Below are positions 52,932-64,000 of a stretch of 64,000 bases of DNA, piece after piece. This DNA is from Eunapius fragilis (taxonomy: Eukaryota; Porifera; Demospongiae; Spongillida; Spongillidae). Position 1 is the stretch's first letter. Each line of letters begins with the position of its first letter. Location of the stretch: the NCBI GenBank assembly GCA_963681505.1, contig OY811987.1:1757066-1821065 (forward strand). Direction: 5' to 3'. The translations under genes and the position numbers were made by a program. A model generated the notes under the pieces. That model was not told the DNA's origin. It saw only the letters and a program-made list of their open reading frames with translations, and did not search any database.

Positions 52932-53035
52932 TATGGCGGGTTATCGCTGCCAATATTATTTGACCCACTTTCTTTTTTTTTTTGGGGGGGGGGGGTTACC
53001 GCTCACGTGAATTTCGTGCCAAAATGTTTTTTTTT

Positions 53036-53066
<31 letters not shown>

Positions 53067-54525
53067 TTATAGAGGATACCTTAGAGAGATTATTATTACG
53101 CGGGTATACGACCGTCTACTCCCTGAACAGAACGAGGCATACCCAACCTGTGCCTGTTCGGAGCGGAGAAGCCGCGCGGGCACGATCGTCTACCGTACTG
53201 ACAAGATGTTTTGGCGGCGACTATTTGGCGGAAGGCTCCGCCAACTGTGCCGCCATCAACTTAATATTTAATTTTTTCCGCCAACATGTTATCAGCGGAT
53301 CCACGGCGTCGCGGAAGGGGGCGGGGGAGGGACATTACGCACGTAATTGTATAAATATCCCTAGACCTATGGTTCTTAATCTTGCCATGCTAAATGATTA
53401 CCGTACATGTACATGTACTTCTTATACAATGCACAGACATACGGCGCCTGTAGTGTTCATACTGGTACTACTACATACCCGTAGCGGGTCGGCCATACGA
53501 AAAATTTCCTTTCTCCCCGCTATACACTGATACTGTTCATGCATTTCATGGAAGGCACTGAGCTTTATCCTACCCCCGGTACTCTCTCTGCTGAGGATCC
53601 TCCCCCGAATCCCCCAGGTAGCCCGCTTTCGAAGTATGATCAACAGCTACGCTAACATTAATCATTTCATTTCCGCCAATTATAAATCGCCATAAATTTA
53701 ATGATTCTGAGACTTCCGCCAATTACAAATCGCCATTTAGTTAAAATAAATAGTTTTGGCTCCGCCAAATAGTTCTCTCCGCCATTATGTCTTGGCAGTA
53801 CGGTACTCCCACATTCACGCTGAAGCTGCCCATTCAAGGCGTGGACAAGCCGCGGGTGTATCGAGAGAAGTTGCACACACCTCTTGCCTACTCCGTATAT
53901 ATGTTGCTTCTCTATGCATTGCGTTGGGTACGCATTGTGGCACTTAAAGAAAAGACGGCACAGGAGTTCAAGAAGGCAAGCTCTCTAAGGCTAAACAAAT
54001 GGGTACCCCTCCTTAACCTTGTGCCATAATGCAGGCCAGTTTGTTTGGGACCCCAGGTGTTTTGAGATGGAGTGCACAAAGGATGTCAAAGATCATTCTG
54101 GCATGCACACAACACACATAGCCCATTTTTTGACTTGTGCCAAATTGCAACTAGCTATATTCTAGCTATCTTGTCAGTTACAATTAAAAGCCTTTGTCTC
54201 CTGAACGAATGGCTTCAGCAGCTTGTGTCTAGTAGTTATTTGTGGCTCTAGAGGGAAGTGGAGAAGATGGACCAGGGCTTCCTTAATTGTCAGACTAAAA
54301 TGTTTGCCTTGTATTTGGTAGTTTATGTATGTGTATGTGTGTGCTATGTTGTTGTTACAGTATGTATTGATGTCAGTCTTCAAAGCTGAAATAAAAAAAA
54401 CAGGATAACACAATCACAGAGTTGATTGTTACAAATGCATGTAAAGGGTGAGAGGGGAAAAAAATCACATTATAAAGTTTGATGTGTAAAATACACTAAT
54501 AAATGAGTCTGTTTACAAATAACGG
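52932..54525. other. Unassigned stretch with T/G runs and CCGCCAA repeats
   Basis: Two T-run plus G-run pairs lie at 52,971-52,994 and 53,024-53,066. Around 53,190-53,790 the motif TCCGCCAA recurs, including two copies of CCGCCAATTA(T/C)AAATCGCC at about 53,672 and 53,715. Several frames of 60-180 codons exist but none matches a family I know; the one at 53,787-54,029 (MSWQYGTPTFTLKLP) has a plausible start only. Confidence 0.45.
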
Positions 54526-54770
54526 TTAGAAAGGGATAAAGCAATAGCTGACCCCAAAGCCCCCATGACTAAGTAAACCTTCATCCATGTAGCGCTCAAA
54601 TTCTTTGTAATCGGCATGTTTAGCTGGTAGTCGTAGCTGCATTACACAGGTTGGTGCTGTAGGATACATACTGACTTCGTCAAATGTTAGAGAAGGTTGT
54701 AGTGGTAGTCCAAGTGGAGGAATGCATTCAAAACCCGTGAAAAAAGATAAAATGGTGGATAGTGTCACTC
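54526..54770 (-). pseudogene. Last exon of a HECT-type ubiquitin ligase gene
   Basis: The acceptor TTTATTACAG lies at 54,771 and the stop at 54,526. The peptide reads FFTGFECIPPLGLPLQPSLT ... YPTAPTCVMQLRLPA ... GGFGVSYCF, the C-lobe of a HECT domain with its catalytic Cys in TAPTC. HECT ligases pass ubiquitin from an E2 through this Cys to a substrate. Upstream exons lie at 58,161 and 58,360 beyond an antisense LINE. As an upstream exon has a frame break, the gene is probably dead or mis-sequenced. Such HECT genes are multicopy in sponges and cnidarians, from memory. Confidence 0.7.
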
Positions 54771-54939
54771 CTGTAATAAAAATAAATGACAAGTGACCGC
54801 AAATTGTGAGGGAGAAAACATGCACCCTAACATCTTGCACCCCCATAATCAAATCAGATTATTCATGGTTGAAAATACGTGTAATGCTCACACATATAAT
54901 TATTGTTAATTAATCACAATGTATAATTAAATTACCTCT

Positions 54940-57400
54940 GTGGTTTATGGTTGAAAGGTCAATACGGAACACTTTGGCAGCGTGCTGTTGGTCAGACTAC
55001 TTCAAGACCTTCTCATTCAAGGCACAATGATACTGACAGAAGGATCCACACCTCAGTTGCTCTAGCCAGAGAAGGACTATATGGAAAGGCCTGTCAAGTC
55101 CTAACTTCATCGGGTCTAGCACCTCACAATAATGACACCTGGGAACTCCTGCAGTCTAAACATACCAAGGGCCCTCCTCCAACTCCACCCACTGCTAGTA
55201 GTTCATGGACAGCTATTCTTCCAAAGGATTTCAATGTAGGGGCCATTCTGCGGTCTTTCCCAAAGACTACTGCATGTGGACCTTCAGGCCTTCGAATTCA
55301 ACATCTCATAGATGCAGCGGAGATACATTTGCAGGTTCCCATATGCTCTACTCCTAGGGATATCATCAACCTACCAGCTTCTGGTGAAGTCCCAGTGGTT
55401 GTCTCTAAACATTTAGCTGGAGGTAGTCTCATTGCGCTGTTGAAAAGTGAAGATGATTTGCCACTTGATATTCGCCCCATTGCAGTAGGTGAAGCTTTAC
55501 GTCGCCTGGTGGGAAAATGTGTTTGTGCAGTTGAAAAGTCCAAAGCCAGTGACTTCTTTGCCCCCTACCAGTTTGGAGTGGCTTGTGCAGCAGGAGCAGA
55601 AAAGGTTATCCATAGTCTCAGGTCTTGCATGGATGATCACTGGACATATGAGAATTTCACAGTGCTGAAAATAGACATGCGTAATGCATACAATCTTGTG
55701 TCTCATCAGGCCCTCTTGGATGAGTGCAGCATTCAATTCCCAGAGTTGCTCCCATGGGCATCATGGTGCTATGGCCAACACCCAGTATTGCAGCATGTAT
55801 TGGGTACTATAAGCTCAGAGGTGGGTGTCCAGCAAGGAGACCCTTTAAGTCCAATGTACTTCTGCCTAGTACTACACAAGATTGTGTCTGCTATTGTATC
55901 AGATGAAAATTGCTCCAGTTTGCTGTTTCATGCATGGTACCAAGATGATGGTGTGGTTGCTGGTCCTAAGCATGCAGTTTCACGTGCACTTACCATCATC
56001 CAAGAGCTTGGCCCTCCATTGGGGTCTGTTTATTAATGCAGCAAAATGTAAACTCTTCAGTATTAGTGATCTCAGCATGTTCCCACCAGAAATGAAGAGA
56101 TCCAATGTACCTCATTTGGAGATCCTGGGAGCTCCTATTGGGGATGCAATTCTTTGTGCCAAAATTGTATCTCAGAAGTGTGCTACAGCCTCCAAATTAC
56201 TTTCCCAACTGGAAGAGGTTGGTTCTGTGGACCCCCAAGTTGCTCTGCTTCTGTTACGACAATGTGGCGGATTTTGTAAGCTTGTGCACCTGGCAAGATC
56301 TACACCCCTTTCTCTCATTGCCGAAGGACTGGAGGACTTCGATAATGATGTTCGTCACTGCTTTGCTCTATCTACAGCTGTAGACACCACAAACAGTGCT
56401 TGGAAACAGGCACAACTCAGCCTTAGCAGAGGTGGTTTAGGGCTTCGCCGGCTTTCAGAACATTCATCTGCCTGTTATATAGCATCTCTAAGCATGGCTG
56501 GCATGTGCTCTGAGACCAATCAGCACCTGTTGAATGCCATCGATAAGTTTAATGAACATGTTTCTAATGAGGATACAGTTACATTGGAAACTATCAGGGA
56601 GACATCATGCCGCCAAAAGATGCTTTCGAACAAATTGGAAGACAAAATCATCATTGCCTGACAGAGCTCGCCTTTTATCAGTTTCATCTCCCCATGCTGC
56701 AGCATGGCTTTCCACAGCTCCTTCTCCTGGTCTCAATCTGCAGTTGGAGCCTTCTGAGTTCCAAGCAGCCTTACAATGGTGGCTTGGTGTTAGCATCTCA
56801 GGCTCTCAGGGCGTCACATGTTCTCACTGTCCAGCTCATTCTTTGGACCCTTTAGGCCACCATGCTTTGACATGCAAGCATGGGGGCGATGTGAACATTC
56901 GTCACAACAGGCTTCGGGATGTATTTGCAGAGTCATGTAGGAGAGCCTGCATAAGTGCTCAGGTGGAGGTTGGGTACGGCTTTACATCTGAGGAGTGCCA
57001 CACACGACCAGCTGATGTCCTGGCAGCAAACTGGATGATGGGAAAGCCTGCTGCATTTGACTTTACTGTCACATCACCGCTAACCTCAAGTAATTTACCT
57101 GAAGCGAGTGTGACAGCAGGGTCTGCAGCCTTGGCAGCAGAGGAAAGAAAGCATAAGGCCAATGACTCCAAATGTGCAGAACTGGGTTGGGTATGCATCC
57201 CAATAGCTGTGGAGACCTATGGGTGTTGGGGCACTGAAGCAAAGTGGGCAATATCGCAGCTAGCCTCTCGCTTGGCCACACGTCAGAACTGCCCAAAGTC
57301 TGCATCTGTCACAGCCCTATATCAGAGGTTGAGCATGACCCTTGTTAGGGCAAATGTGAGGGCTCTGCTGTCAAGGGCCATCTCAGACACAGGCTACTGA
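54940..57400 (+). mobile_element. LINE with restriction-like endonuclease, 5'-truncated, in an intron of the HECT gene
   Basis: The coding part starts WLKGQYGTLWQRAV, equivalent to a point just before the reverse transcriptase of the LINE at 31,049, so the zinc-finger part is gone. The frame changes twice, near 56,030 (before LFINAAKCKLF) and near 56,655 (before ARLLSVSSPHAAAW). The reverse transcriptase keeps GVQQGDPLSP and YQDDG; the nuclease keeps CSHCPAHSLDPLGHHALTC, RHNRLRD, RPADVLA and FDFTVTS. It ends LLSRAISDTGY at 57,400. It is closely related to but distinct from the other LINE copies. Confidence 0.85.
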
Positions 57401-58160
57401 TATATTATTTAGTCTAGGTGGTAGGTAATTTAACGTTATGTGCTTGTTTATCTGTATTGTACAAGATTTTGACTTGAATGTCACATGTATAATTAAATTT
57501 TCTCAAATGAAACAACCTCCTGTAGCAGGCATCATCAAAGCTAATTGCAGTTCATCTGCTCCCATAATACAGGGTGATTCAAAGTTGTGCAAAATTATAT
57601 AACTCCATAACTCAACATTGAAATAACTGAGCAGTAACTTTTAATAAATAACTATGTTAATCACTGGCATGATTTTGGTTTCAATAGCATAATTTTTCAA
57701 TGCTCAGTTTTGGAGTTATACCATTTTGCGTGACTTTCCAATCACCCTGGCTGTATACCTAGGGACACATAACAAATTACTATGTTTTAATATACAGTTG
57801 GTAACCAATTATAAGATCAAAAAGAGATATCATTGACTGGAAATACATTAATTCCTCATTACTGAAGTAGGAGCAAGCACTCATCACTCTTGGGCAAAGC
57901 AAACATTGAGGTTCATAACTTTCAACACTGATAATGACACTTTTTTGTCTCATCATCAGGTGGTCTAATAATCTGACGCCCACTGTAGGCCATATTTTGC
58001 CAATCAGAACATTTGATTTCTACAATAAAGTAGCATTAAACATCTGCCTAAAAAAGCAATCATTTATTTATATACTCACACTTGCTGTTTATCTCATCAG
58101 TAACATCTGAAAATACACAAGCACAAGTAAACTATACACAATCAAATATGCAATGCATAC
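57401..58160. other. Intron-like stretch of the HECT gene with a MITE
   Basis: Apart from the MITE at 57,570 I see only a possible 27-nt minus-strand exon (58,080-58,106, VTDEINSK) between AG and GTGAGT. Joining it straight to the last exon would give a stop, so either another exon is missing or it is not used. Confidence 0.4.
57570..57749. mobile_element. 180-bp MITE with CAGGGTGATT ends
   Basis: The ends CAGGGTGATT and AATCACCCTG are inverse and the similarity extends about 40 bp inward (TATAACTCCA). TA precedes the left end, as in mariner-type elements; the right TA is displaced. Confidence 0.7.
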
Positions 58161-58271
58161 CTGCACATCTTTGCATGCACTGTTTAAACATGATATATGT
58201 GGCTTCCTCTTTCAACCGATTGTCAGAACCTCTTTCTGAATAGGTTACTTTGAACATCATACAGATATCAT
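58161..58271 (-). pseudogene. HECT gene exon (region before the C-lobe)
   Basis: It is bounded by TTTTTTTAG and GCAG/GTATGC. The peptide reads DICMMFKVTYSERGSDNRLK, and the phase joins exactly to the exon ending at 58,360 to give KKLTADDICMMFKV, the pattern LTA...F.V.YSE.GS of this HECT family. Confidence 0.65.
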
Positions 58272-58359
58272 CTAAAAAAAATACAAGTTAACACTTTCAA
58301 CCACATTGAAAATATAAGACCATGCACCATGCATAACACATGTCGTTGCACCAACTAAC

Positions 58360-58553
58360 CAGCTGTTAACTTCTTTGTATTTAAAACAAAGAACACTTTC
58401 ATGAGCTCTGGAAATGTGCATTCAAGACAGCAAGGGTTTCAAGGCCATTCATCAACTGGTCTAGCACTAGTAGGCTATGATAATGAAAGAGATTATGCCC
58501 CTCCATGAACTCTTGGGTGGCTTGGATGCTGGTATCCCTCATAGGACAAAAAT
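58360..58553 (-). pseudogene. HECT gene exon with a 1-base frame break and a transposon at its acceptor
   Basis: The exon runs from the AG at 58,554 to the donor GTTAGT at 58,359. It reads LLVLDQLMNGLETLAVLNAH in one frame, then PELMKVFFVLNTKKLTA in the next; a missing base near TTCCAGAG explains the change. The pogo element at 58,557 is inserted in the acceptor itself. Confidence 0.6.
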
Positions 58554-58712
58554 CTACAGTTGGCTCCAGTTAAGTGTACATCGCTTAAGCGCACGATCCA
58601 CCTAACTGCACGACAGGTCTTCGGTCCCATGTTTAGCCCAGCCAAGAGATAGGCAAATGACATCGGTTAAGCGCACCAGCGATAAGCGCACGATCCGCTT
58701 ATGTGCACGCAC

Positions 58713-60583
58713 CAGGCGCTGATCCAGGATTATAGGAGGGGGGTGGCTAGAGGGTAGAGGCCAGCAATCCTCCAACAAGGGGGTCTGGGGCTCCGCCCCA
58801 AACGCTAACGCTTTTTTACTTCATCAAGCTCAAAACGTTACAAAAAACTACTGTAAAAAAATGAAATTTTATCACAAACTAAACGTTATAACTTGCATGT
58901 ACTGCGGGGGATTAATCGTCGAAAACCCAGTGAATCATTATCTCGCCCAAAACGCTATGACCATCTATGAATGAATATGAATAACACCATCTATGAATGA
59001 ACGGGGTGATGAATGAATATGACATGTAAATTATTTGTAAATTGTACATCCATGATTTTTTACATGTTCTAGCTGGAGTTGTATAATATTGATATAAGAA
59101 ATTGTCGAGGACAGGCATATGATACCACTGCTTCCATGAGTTCTAATGACGCTGGAGTACAAGCAATCATCGGAGAAAGGGCACCTGATGCAGAATTTCA
59201 AGGATGCTGTTTACACAGTTTAAAATGGTCATATGCCATTCAACACAAATTCAAGCTGTTCGAAACATGATGGACAGTTGCCAACAAGCATTCCTTTTCT
59301 TTCACAATTCACCGAAGAGACATCGTTTCTTTGAACATGTAATCAGCTGCTTGTGTCCATCCGGCTCAAGAACTAAAATTAATGGGTTGTGCAAAACTAG
59401 GTGGGTAGAGAGGCATAACACATTCACAACAATTCTTGTGCTTTACCCATATCTTTTGAAAACACGGTAACATATGTGATATCCATGTGAGAATGATGCA
59501 TTATACGAATGAAAAAAATGGAACTGGGATTTGGACCAAGATAAACATTTACCAGCTTTGAACATGTTGTGTCTTTCTTTCTGGCAAAAGAGCTTCTTGA
59601 ACCTATATGCCCAATTGCTGAATGCTTTTAAGGAAGACTGCAGGAAGTGTACTATGGTTTCAAGAAGATAACTGAAATTATGAAGCATTATAACATTTTG
59701 AGTTCAAAGTGGAAACATCTGTTACCTGAAGAAGGCTCTATTGAGAGTGAGCTTGCCAGATGGAAAGTTCATTGTAATGGTATTTTTGGAGAAAGAATTA
59801 TTACGGAACTACTTTGCCAGGATGCTGATCCAATCTTCTTTCCCAATGTACGGGAGCTACTTTGTATCTTGGTGGTACTTCCTATTGGCAATGCAGAAAC
59901 TGAGAGGTCATTATCCTGCCTATGACTGACACATTCATGGCTTTGTTCCACTATGACTAATGAAAGGCTAGAAAACTTAGGAGCATTAGGTATTCATGGA
60001 TTATATTTTCCACTATCTGCTGACCAAGTATGCCAATCATTTACACAAATGTACCATAGAAAGTTGTGTAGTGAATCATGCAGTGTTGTATCAATTAATC
60101 ACAACTTTTATATTATGTTTATGTGTAAATGATTGACATATTTGGTAACATAGTATTATCATGCAGTTTAAAGATGTGCACTGGCAACTACAGTAAAAGC
60201 ATGTCACTAGAAATCGTGAATAGGGCACTTGATTTTGAGAAATTGAGTGCCCTATTCACGATTTCTAGTGACATGCACCAATCCGTTTGTAGAGTATACA
60301 TTGATTTTACTTTTGTGCTATGTACTAGTCACAATTATTATGCATATAAAATGATCACACTTGTATCAAAATAAACATCTGGTCACACAAAAAAACAAAG
60401 CGTCATCATCTTTTTTTCATCCCTTAATTGAAGCTGATGAACAGAAATGCTATGCTATAGCCCTAAAACAGAAATTGCTGATAGTTCTCAATCAGTATTA
60501 TAGTATTCTTAAATAATTATTTGAGGAAGGAGAGGGGGGGGGGGGGGGGGGGTGGCTATCCACCCTCTCTGGATCAGCCCCTG
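58713..60583 (+). mobile_element. hAT element nested in the pogo element, decayed
   Basis: Ends CAGGCGCTGATCCAG and, inverted, CAGGGGCTGATCCAG are visible, with CGCAC on both outer sides. Transposase traces lie on the plus strand: DIRNCRGQAYDTTASMSSND near 59,095, CKTRWVERHNTF near 59,395, and the dimerisation end (GNAETERSLSCL, then TNERLENLGALGIHG) at 59,885-60,010. Frame changes and stops separate them. It resembles the hAT group related to the 52-kDa repressor/THAP0-type proteins. Confidence 0.75.
60200..60275. repeat. Perfect 30-bp inverted repeat in the hAT 3' part
   Basis: Arms 60,200-60,229 (CATGTCACTAGAAATCGTGA...) and 60,246-60,275 are exact inverse complements with a 16-nt loop. 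Confidence 0.9.
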
Positions 60584-61259
60584 CGCACTCATTTGGTGCA
60601 TGTGACTAATGCATATTGAGCTCGGATATTTACACGCTAATTTGGCTACAGTTAATTAAAGTTTCGTGAGAATATGGCACGTACGACCAGATGCCGACAT
60701 CTGTGCCGACGTGTAGGGACTGGCAGCAGACGCTGACGAGTCTGATGCAGAGGATACCGCCGGGCAGGCTGACGCTAATGGCTGCCCCCCGCCACCACCA
60801 TGCCAGTGACGTTTGCTGACGCTCTTCAAAGCCTGCGGATGATTCGTGCTTACCTGGAGGTTGGCGGCTGCGATGACTATGGAGTGCTTTACGGACTAAC
60901 AGAACAGTTGCACGCACTAAATCGTAAAAAAAGCAAAAGACAATTAAGGACTACTTTTCGTTGCATTAAACAGAACATTATGCGTTATGTGCTTGGACTA
61001 TATTATTCTGTCATGCTTGCATGCGGTATTACAGAACGTGTTTTGCTGATTGAGATTCAGTGTGTAGTTCTTGTAGCGTCAGTTTTTAGCGTCGGGTATG
61101 GTGGGGGTGCACTAGATAACCACGTGGCTGGATCAATACGGATAAGCGCACACTCTGTTTAAGTGCAAGTTGTATATAGTCTGGACCGGAGGCAGTGAAC
61201 TTAACCGGATTCAACTGTAATGAGAGCCAAAAGGTGTTGGGGATTTTTTTAGTTCCATC

Positions 61260-61712
61260 ATGAGGCGGCTAAACTATGAATGTGAATGTAGAGCTGGTAC
61301 GGTAGTGACCCTCAGGATGTCAGCCCCCTACATACAGTACAGCAAGGCTCACGCCGTAATCACAAACAGTGCCTTCAGCTCTGTGAAGACTGTGATTGCA
61401 GCATGGTACCTATTTTATAGGCAGAGCATAGACAAGACAGCACACAAATGGTATATGGAAGCACACGAATTCCAAAAGCGTGGTACTCAGTGCCATTGTG
61501 CAGGTCACATAACTTATGGAGTAGGATGGCTTGATGGAAAAAGAAAAGACCTGATGGCTACTTGTGATACAACACTCTCAGGCAATCCTGCACAACACAT
61601 ACATCAAGAGGTGCTTGTGTCTCCTACAGCAGGGTCAGCAATCGTCAATGCATATGGACTACTTCTTGCTGCAAGATTGTGGCTACTTTCTTTCACAACT
61701 TCCAACTTGTAG
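61260..61712 (+). pseudogene. Possible piggyBac-type transposase fragment
   Basis: The 150-codon frame starts MRRLNYECECRAGTVV. The parts HAVITNSAFSSVKTVIAAW and KRKDLMATCDTTLSGNP resemble DDE_Tnp_1_7 (piggyBac-like) proteins at the second Asp region and the later strand. No TTAA-bounded ends were found, so it is likely a fragment. A weak match; other identities are possible. Confidence 0.35.
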
Positions 61713-63355
61713 ACGTTCATAACCATATGGAATTCTAACGTTAGAGCATGCATGCAGCACTAGCTTATAATTACCAATCAATGCACTGGTGGTTCAGTAT
61801 TTGCTATATCTATAGTCCCATTACTGGGTGTGATTGCCTAGGGCAACATGGTCTTGCCTCCAAGTGAAAATCTAGTTCAAACCCTCTCCCAAGTGATACT
61901 CTGATGAACTGAAAAGTAGAAGTAGAACAGTCTAAAAGCTCACTGATTGGTTTTTCCCCTTCAAATATATGTACTTCAGAGTCAGTGATTGTAATTTTTG
62001 GACATCACATGTTTCTCGAGACACTGTCCATTCTATATACCACCCATGCCAATTAAATCATTATGTGACCAAATACAAAAAGTACAGGCAATTGCCTCGC
62101 TGACATGTACATAATGCCATCAGCTACTGAGCAAAATTTTAATTCAACAAAGTAGCCACTTGAGCATGTATACACGGCATGTACATCTGTGTATTTCATC
62201 CGTATATACATGCAGTATACACTGGGGTGTATTATCCGACTATATACAGTCATTATACAATATGATGTATATTGAGCGTTATACTAGGCGTACTCAATCT
62301 GATTAAGCTTTGTATATGACACTGCACAGCTGTTTAGCTATGTAACCCAAGTTAAAGCTCAGTATTGTTGTACCAGTGATTCAGTGTACCAGCCCAGTGT
62401 ACATGGCTAATATGTAACAGCTAAACTTCAAACTTCATGTTTGTGTCGACATGGAACCAGTTGATGTTTTGTGTAGTAAATATGTGACCCAAGTTAAAAC
62501 ACAGTCAATATTGTTATGCCAGTGATTCTGTGTACCTAACAGTACCTCCCACTGTGTGTCACTTTGGCTGATATGATGCTTTATCTAATTTGATGTGTAT
62601 TTGTGCGTTGCGTGTTCTCACTGTCTCTCTCATAAGTTAATACTATACACTACTCAGTTTACGTACATATTAATATACTCATGCATGGAGGAAATGCGTT
62701 ATTCAGCGTGCATGAAGTTAATTGTTTTCGTTTCCAACAGAGATGACGGCGAACTGATGAGAGATTCACGATGCATGGAGACTCGAATTTTCCAAGATGG
62801 TAGGCCTAATTGTTTTGTTGCCATACACTTTAGGTGATGAAGTTTCGGCCTTCAAAACATCTTACCTGGAGATCTTTCACTTCTACATTCTCACAACTGA
62901 CACCAGTACATCATGCACATACGATGTTTTATAATGTATCCATCCATATATTGGCAACTGCAAATATGAAACAGCTAGGCTGGAGTAAAACTGTATACTC
63001 CCTAAAAATATATACCATCCACAGGTAAGTGCATATAACAAGATGTGCATGCTGTGAAAGATTCATCTCTGTTGCATTATAGCGTGCTGCTTTATTATCG
63101 TAAAGAGGCAATATTGGATGTTGCCAGCAGGACAGCTATGTGCATAGACAGGAATATAACTAGCAGAAGGCCTAGATGGAGATCACATGCACAAGATGAA
63201 TGGAAGAGCTGCATGTGGAAAGTGGCCAAAAATAAATAAATCATGGACCTCAGGTTGTAGTTTGGAGGGATGGTCGACGCAGAGAATTTAGAGTAACCCT
63301 GACATGTGGACTTATATATTGTACAATGTCATATGTATCAGTATTATATTTAATA
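61713..63355. other. Unassigned AT-rich stretch with a local duplication
   Basis: I see no gene. A roughly 70-bp segment at about 62,340-62,405 (ACCCAAGTTAAAGC, CCAGTGATTCAGTGTACC) recurs diverged at about 62,487-62,550. Open frames are short and lack family features. Confidence 0.5.
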
Positions 63356-63530
63356 CAACTGCTGCAGGTTCAATATACATGTAGGATTGATTGAGAATTG
63401 ATGAATGTCATTAAAAAACCCCTTCACTTGCGTCTGGAGAAATGGTTACCTCTTTGTGGTGATGGAATGAGAGCACAACCATAGACAGTATAGGAGAGGG
63501 ATTGGAAACGGCGCACGTGAGCTATACATT
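63356..63530 (+). mobile_element. X5: 5' end fragment of the X family
   Basis: The inner half of the terminal palindrome (CTGCTGCAGGTTCAATATA) is followed by GGATTGATTGAGAATTGATG and further X leader sequence (TTCACTTGCGTCTGGAG, GGAATGAGAGCACAACC). The match fades after about 63,500. No gene is kept. Confidence 0.65.
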
Positions 63531-64000
63531 TGTACGGAGACTTGAGCGTGCACTCCGTGAAGTTGCCAATTGGTTGTTAATTGGACTGTAAGAACCTCTC
63601 CCCCTTTTCAACTGAGATATACGTTGAAACTAAGAACAGTACCTGGTAGATCTTGGTAAGTGCATTCCAAAAAGCTAACTTTTACGTTAATAGAGCTAAT
63701 GAAAATCGTACCGCAGTTTTTTCGATCGGCGACGACACACGCAAATTGAGACTTACGGGTGCAGCGATTTAGAAGTCAGAAGAAGAGGGTAATTACTATA
63801 CAGTAGTACAGTGTGATAGAGCTAACATAAATACGTGCCACAGGATAGTTTTGGAGATAATATTTTCATTAATAGACGGGAAAAATGGCAAAAACCTGAT
63901 TTTGACCTCCTCGTATACTTACGGGTGTAGTGGCTACACGCTTACTGTAGTCTATGAACTGACTAGTGCACGCTATAGTCCGATCATTTATACATGCCAC
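63531..64000. other. Unassigned end of window
   Basis: I see no gene, repeat or element end in this stretch. Confidence 0.5.

Larger units (their letters stand above)
58557..61217 (+). mobile_element. pogo/Tigger-type element carrying a nested hAT element
   Basis: Ends CAGTTGGCTCCAGTTAAGT and, inverted, CAGTTGAATCCGGTTAAGT are bounded by TA on both sides (58,555-58,556; 61,218-61,219). At 60,800-61,162 a frame reads MPVTFADALQSLRMIRAYLE ... GVLYGLTEQLHAL, the C-terminal region of pogo-like transposases. An acidic stretch before it (ADADESDAED) is in another frame. The DNA-binding and DDE parts are missing. Without the hAT insert the element would be about 0.8 kb and non-autonomous. Confidence 0.75.

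Overview
The window looks like genomic DNA of an invertebrate animal, most plausibly a demosponge. Genes are eukaryotic: short GT-AG introns of about 50-65 bp, no operons, TATA boxes. It is packed with animal-type mobile elements: DUF6589/RecQ, Helitron-like, hAT, pogo, TTAA-site, Gypsy, tyrosine-recombinase retroelements, and LINEs with a restriction-like endonuclease. The 15-residue basic repeats (pattern AKRRRYEEDLEENRA) are, from memory, abundant in sponge Helitron-associated proteins. The sponge assignment is inference.

The layout is dominated by two directly repeated copies of one segment. Copy A is about 1,060-30,960 and copy B about 40,240-52,470. Each carries, in order, a large minus-strand gene joining armadillo-like repeats to an arginyl-tRNA-protein transferase (ATE1) domain, a spacer, and two Helitron-like units here called X2 and X3. 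Copy A is much longer because it took at least five insertions that copy B lacks: X1 (itself carrying the DUF6589/RecQ element), two TTAA elements, a DIRS-like block and a Gypsy element. Copy B has two private insertions. Each copy supplies empty sites for the other, so element ends and target duplications can be read to the base. The repeat could be a true duplication or two alleles placed side by side by the assembler.

Main findings. (1) A 5.19-kb element at 7,022-12,209 has about 65-bp inverted ends and a 9-bp target duplication. It holds two convergent genes that both read through without a break once spliced: an 8-exon DUF6589 protein (about 1,002 aa) and a 2-exon RecQ-type helicase (about 435 aa). 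A 564-bp relative in copy B has the same end sequence, a 9-bp duplication and a remnant of the helicase start. (2) The X family begins TC, inserts between A and T, has a palindrome at its 5' end and a roughly 300-bp hairpin as its 3' end (ending CTTG), and carries up to three small TATA-driven genes. (3) The ATE1 gene has a roughly 770-residue armadillo-like N-terminal part. (4) A young Gypsy element has integrase ahead of reverse transcriptase, as in Gmr1.

Between the copies (30,960-40,240) lie an almost intact endonuclease-type LINE, the X3 terminal hairpin, a decayed X unit (X4) and a decayed tyrosine-recombinase retroelement. Right of copy B lie a broken minus-strand HECT-type ubiquitin ligase gene with an antisense LINE in an intron, a pogo element with a hAT element nested in it at one of that gene's splice acceptors, a piggyBac-like fragment, and anonymous AT-rich DNA to the end.
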